64,000 bases of DNA, taken from assembly GCF_002885975.1 (NCBI RefSeq), contig NZ_POSP01000001.1, forward strand, positions 558,001 through 622,000, written 5' to 3'. The DNA is from Paucibacter aquatile (GTDB lineage Bacteria > Pseudomonadota > Gammaproteobacteria > Burkholderiales > Burkholderiaceae_C). How positions within the stretch are numbered: position 1 is the stretch's first letter; every line of letters begins with the position of its first letter. The notes beneath the pieces were generated by a model, which did no database searches, was not told where the DNA came from, and saw only the letters and a list, made by a program, of their open reading frames with translations. Made by a program: the position numbers and the translations under genes. Positions 61,746 through 64,000 of this stretch are shown here, piece by piece.

Positions 61746-62717
61746 TCAGGCTGCCGCCGCGCGCTTGTCGAGGTAGACGCCCAGGCCTTGGGCGTTGAGC
61801 TCGATGTCCATCTCCAGCAGGCCCAGCTGCGCCACCAGGCTTTGCGTGCAGCCGTGGGCATGCAGGCGCGGCAGGTAGATCGCCTCCAGCCCGGTTTTCA
61901 GAAAAGCGTGGCGCTCGGGGCTGGCGCCGAATGGCGCGGCATGGGCCAGGGCCACCATCTCGTCGATCTGCTCGCGCAGCAGCTGGCCCAGGCGCTGCAC
62001 CTCGGCCACGCTGCCGCCGACGCGGCTGTAGTGGGTCAGGAACATCTGCGTGGGCTGCAGAGCCAGCAGGCGATCCATCGAGGCTCTCAGTGCCTCGGGC
62101 TCGAACTGCACCGGCGTGCTGGTCGGCAAGGCCCAAGCACCTTGCGGGGTGTCGAACTCGCGGTAGCTCAGGCCGAAGGTGTCGCCGGTGAAGCAGCCGC
62201 GGCTGTGCGCGTCCCAGATGCAGTGGTGGTGGCGCGCATGGCCGGGGGTGTCCAGCAAGAGCAGGGGGCGGCCGGCCAGGTGCAGAGTCTCGCCATCGCT
62301 GCTGGCCTGGGACCTCTCGGCCGGCACCGGCACGAGGCGGCCGTAGGAGCGCTGCATCTCGGCCTCGCCGTAGACCGCCTTGGCGCCCATGTAGAGCGCG
62401 GTCGGGTCGATCAGATGGCGCAGGCCGCGCGGGTGCACGACCAGGCGCGCCTGGGGCAGGGACTGCATCAGCTGGCCCACGCCGCCGGCATGGTCCAAAT
62501 GCACATGAGTGGGGATCACCCAGTCCACCGCTTCCGGGCTCAGGCCCAGATCGCCCAGTGCCGCCAACAGGCGCGGCACCGCGTGGTTGGTGCCGGTGTC
62601 GATGAAGGCGGCGCGGCCGGCCTCCACCATCAGGTAGGCGGCGTCGAACTGCGGGCGCTGGAAACCGGTGTCGATGGCATAGATGCCATGGCCGAGGGGC
62701 TGGACAAAATCGTGCAT
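61746..62717 (-). CDS. Metallo-beta-lactamase-fold hydrolase
   Basis: 323 residues from the ATG at 62717. The MBL motif is THVHLDHAGG, followed by a His in the middle (DTPGHARHHHCIWD), FTGDTFGLSYREFD with the bridging Asp and a late His in FLTHYSRV. The family includes glyoxalase II-like hydrolases and lactonases; the substrate is not clear. Two conserved His lie next to the Asp in THVHLDH. The end is convergent with the permease gene, 6 nt away. Confidence 0.85.
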   Translation of the reverse strand: MHDFVQPLGHGIYAIDTGFQRPQFDAAYLMVEAGRAAFIDTGTNHAVPRLLAALGDLGLSPEAVDWVIPTHVHLDHAGGVGQLMQSLPQARLVVHPRGLRHLIDPTALYMGAKAVYGEAEMQRSYGRLVPVPAERSQASSDGETLHLAGRPLLLLDTPGHARHHHCIWDAHSRGCFTGDTFGLSYREFDTPQGAWALPTSTPVQFEPEALRASMDRLLALQPTQMFLTHYSRVGGSVAEVQRLGQLLREQIDEMVALAHAAPFGASPERHAFLKTGLEAIYLPRLHAHGCTQSLVAQLGLLEMDIELNAQGLGVYLDKRAAAA

Positions 62718-62781
62718 GGCGGGTGTGTCTCCGGGCTCACTTCTAGAATCCGCCCACCTTAACTGATGTCGCGACGTTGCC

Positions 62782-63318
62782 ATGGCCGTGCATGAAATCC
62801 TGAAGATGGGCGATTCGCGCCTGTTGCGCGTGGCCCAGCCGGTCACGAACTTCGGCACGCCCGAGCTGCGCAGCCTGATCGCCGACATGTTCGAGACCAT
62901 GAAGGCCGCCAACGGCGCCGGCCTGGCCGCGCCGCAGATCGGTGTCGACCTGCGCCTGGTCATCTTTGGCTACCAGAGCAATGTGCGCTATCCGGACGCG
63001 CCGCCTGTGCCGCCGACCGTGCTGATCAACCCCGAGATCGAGCTGCTCGGCTCGGCCGATGAAGAGGGCTGGGAAGGCTGCCTCTCGGTGCCGGGCCTGC
63101 GCGGCGTGGTGCCGCGTCATGCGCGCCTGCGCTACCGCGGCTTTGACGCCGAAGGCCAGGCCTTCGAGCGCGAGGCCGAAGGCTTCCATGCCCGCGTGGT
63201 CCAGCATGAGTGCGACCACCTCGACGGCGTCCTCTATCCCATGCGGGTCAAGGATTTCAGCCGCTTTGGCTTCACCTCGGTGCTGTTCCCGGAGCTGGAC
63301 CCGGCGGCAGACGACTGA
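62782..63318 (+). CDS. def: Peptide deformylase
   Basis: 178 residues. The three deformylase motifs are intact: GAGLAAPQIG, EGCLSVPG with the metal-ligand Cys and QHECDHLDG with two His ligands and the catalytic Glu. Removes the formyl group from nascent proteins. It stands alone, not next to fmt, so this may be a second copy in the genome. It is divergent from the MBL gene. Confidence 0.95.
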   Translation: MAVHEILKMGDSRLLRVAQPVTNFGTPELRSLIADMFETMKAANGAGLAAPQIGVDLRLVIFGYQSNVRYPDAPPVPPTVLINPEIELLGSADEEGWEGCLSVPGLRGVVPRHARLRYRGFDAEGQAFEREAEGFHARVVQHECDHLDGVLYPMRVKDFSRFGFTSVLFPELDPAADD

Positions 63319-63433
63319 GACGCTCCTTTCGGGCGCGTGGCCTGCACCTCGCACTTTGCTGTGGTGATTGTTTGTAAAGACGGTCCTCCGCGGCAGCAGA
63401 CTGCGCGTTGAGCTGGGGTCACAGGAGCTTGTC

Positions 63434-64000
63434 ATGAAAGTTGCCGCCCGAAATTTGTCTGCCACTGCTGCGCTGGCCTGGGCCTGGCGCAGCTGGCTGT
63501 GCTTGGCCTGCTTGGTGCTGGGCCTCAGCGCTTGGCAGCCGGCCCACGCCCAAGCCGCGCCAGGCGGTGACCCGCCGACGCGTGCCGGCCGGGTCTCCGA
63601 AGTCATTGGAGAGGCCTGGCTGTTCGACGCCGAGAACAAGGAATGGACGCGCATGACGCGCAACCAGACCATCTCCGAGGGCGACCGCCTGCGCACCGAC
63701 GATCGCTCGCGCGTCAGCCTGCGGGTTGGCTCCAGTAGCTTCTGGCTCGATGAGCGCAGCGACCTGGAGATCAGCCAGCTCGACGAGGGCCGCGTGCTGC
63801 TGATGTTGGCCAAGGGTGATCTGGGGCTGCGCCTGCGTTCGCAGGAAGCGGTCAGCGAATACAAGGTGATGACCCGCGAGGGCCTGTTCTTCGCCGAGCG
63901 TGAGGGCTTGTACCGCGTCGAGCAGATGGACCGCGGCAGCCGTGGTTTTGCCTTGCAGGGCCGTTTGCGCTTTGAATCGAGCAAGGGCGAGGGCACGCTG
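63434..64000 (+). CDS. FecR-like periplasmic protein (partial at the right edge)
   Basis: 189 residues visible, starting MKVAARNLSATAALAWAWRS after AGGAG, with a signal peptide ending PAHAQAA. A FecR-type beta domain follows: GRVSEVIGEAWLFDAENKEW, ISEGDRLRTDDRSRVSLRVG, SSSFWLDERSDLEISQLDEG. The family (FecR/DUF6600-like) is often exported with repeated domains. No stop before 64000, so length and C-terminus are unknown. Confidence 0.78.
   Translation, partial: MKVAARNLSATAALAWAWRSWLCLACLVLGLSAWQPAHAQAAPGGDPPTRAGRVSEVIGEAWLFDAENKEWTRMTRNQTISEGDRLRTDDRSRVSLRVGSSSFWLDERSDLEISQLDEGRVLLMLAKGDLGLRLRSQEAVSEYKVMTREGLFFAEREGLYRVEQMDRGSRGFALQGRLRFESSKGEGTL

Overview
This 64 kb window is high-GC DNA (roughly two-thirds G+C) from a betaproteobacterium, most likely Burkholderiales of the Roseateles/Rubrivivax/Leptothrix type. 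The reasons are a phaC-phaA-phaB operon, a glnA - DUF4124-like - ntrB - ntrC block preceded by an EI24-family gene and a cinA-like gene, a C-P lyase locus with a DUF1045 gene, and strong GC3 bias. The lineage is an inference from gene content; no rRNA or tRNA gene was seen.

Layout. 1-3.1 kb (minus): a type II lanthipeptide precursor and its LanM synthetase, cut by the left edge. 3.4-10.4 kb: an Ada/AlkA repair fusion, a PEP-mutase/isocitrate-lyase-like enzyme, an acetyltransferase coupled to a ChrA transporter, an exported alpha/beta hydrolase and a secreted M35-type metalloprotease. 10.8-19.4 kb (minus): a two-partner secretion pair, TpsB then a 2255-residue TpsA with a 255-bp tandem repeat array. 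19.6-22.9 kb: a receiver-AraC response regulator and a DISM-type histidine kinase, divergent from the TPS pair. 22.9-30.0 kb: small genes plus HDOD, LapG and LapD (c-di-GMP control of surface adhesins), a Nudix hydrolase, maleylacetoacetate isomerase and PgeF. 30.2-34.7 kb: phaCAB for polyhydroxybutyrate. 34.7-36.7 kb (minus): a lipoprotein, a hydrolase and an acetyltransferase. 36.8-50.7 kb: the phosphonate island: phnGHIJKLM (minus), phnF, a second phnM and a 2H/DUF1045 gene (plus), then phnC-phnD-phnE plus a hexapeptide acetyltransferase (minus), interrupted by an RGS-like gene and two small enzymes. 50.7-51.5 kb: a gene-free island of nested inverted repeats. 51.5-64 kb: an IclR regulator, AIM24 protein, EI24 protein, CinA-N protein, glnA, ntrBC, uracil permease, an MBL hydrolase, peptide deformylase, and a FecR-like protein cut by the right edge.

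How parts work together. The phn genes import and degrade phosphonates through C-P lyase under a PhnF repressor, with a perfect TCGTCTAGACGA palindrome in the phnG/phnF divergent promoter. The glnA leader carries two NtrC-type sites 33 bp apart and a sigma-54 -24/-12 element, and ntrBC lies just downstream. Two nearly identical dyads, CTGTAAGAG(T/C)TGACAG, lie upstream of the lanthipeptide precursor and the M35 protease. They closely resemble the lux-type box bound by CepR of Burkholderia and suggest quorum-sensing control of both secreted products. Other notable observations are an RGS-like domain protein in a bacterium, two phnM paralogues without phnN or phnP, and a LapG/LapD pair near a TPS adhesin.
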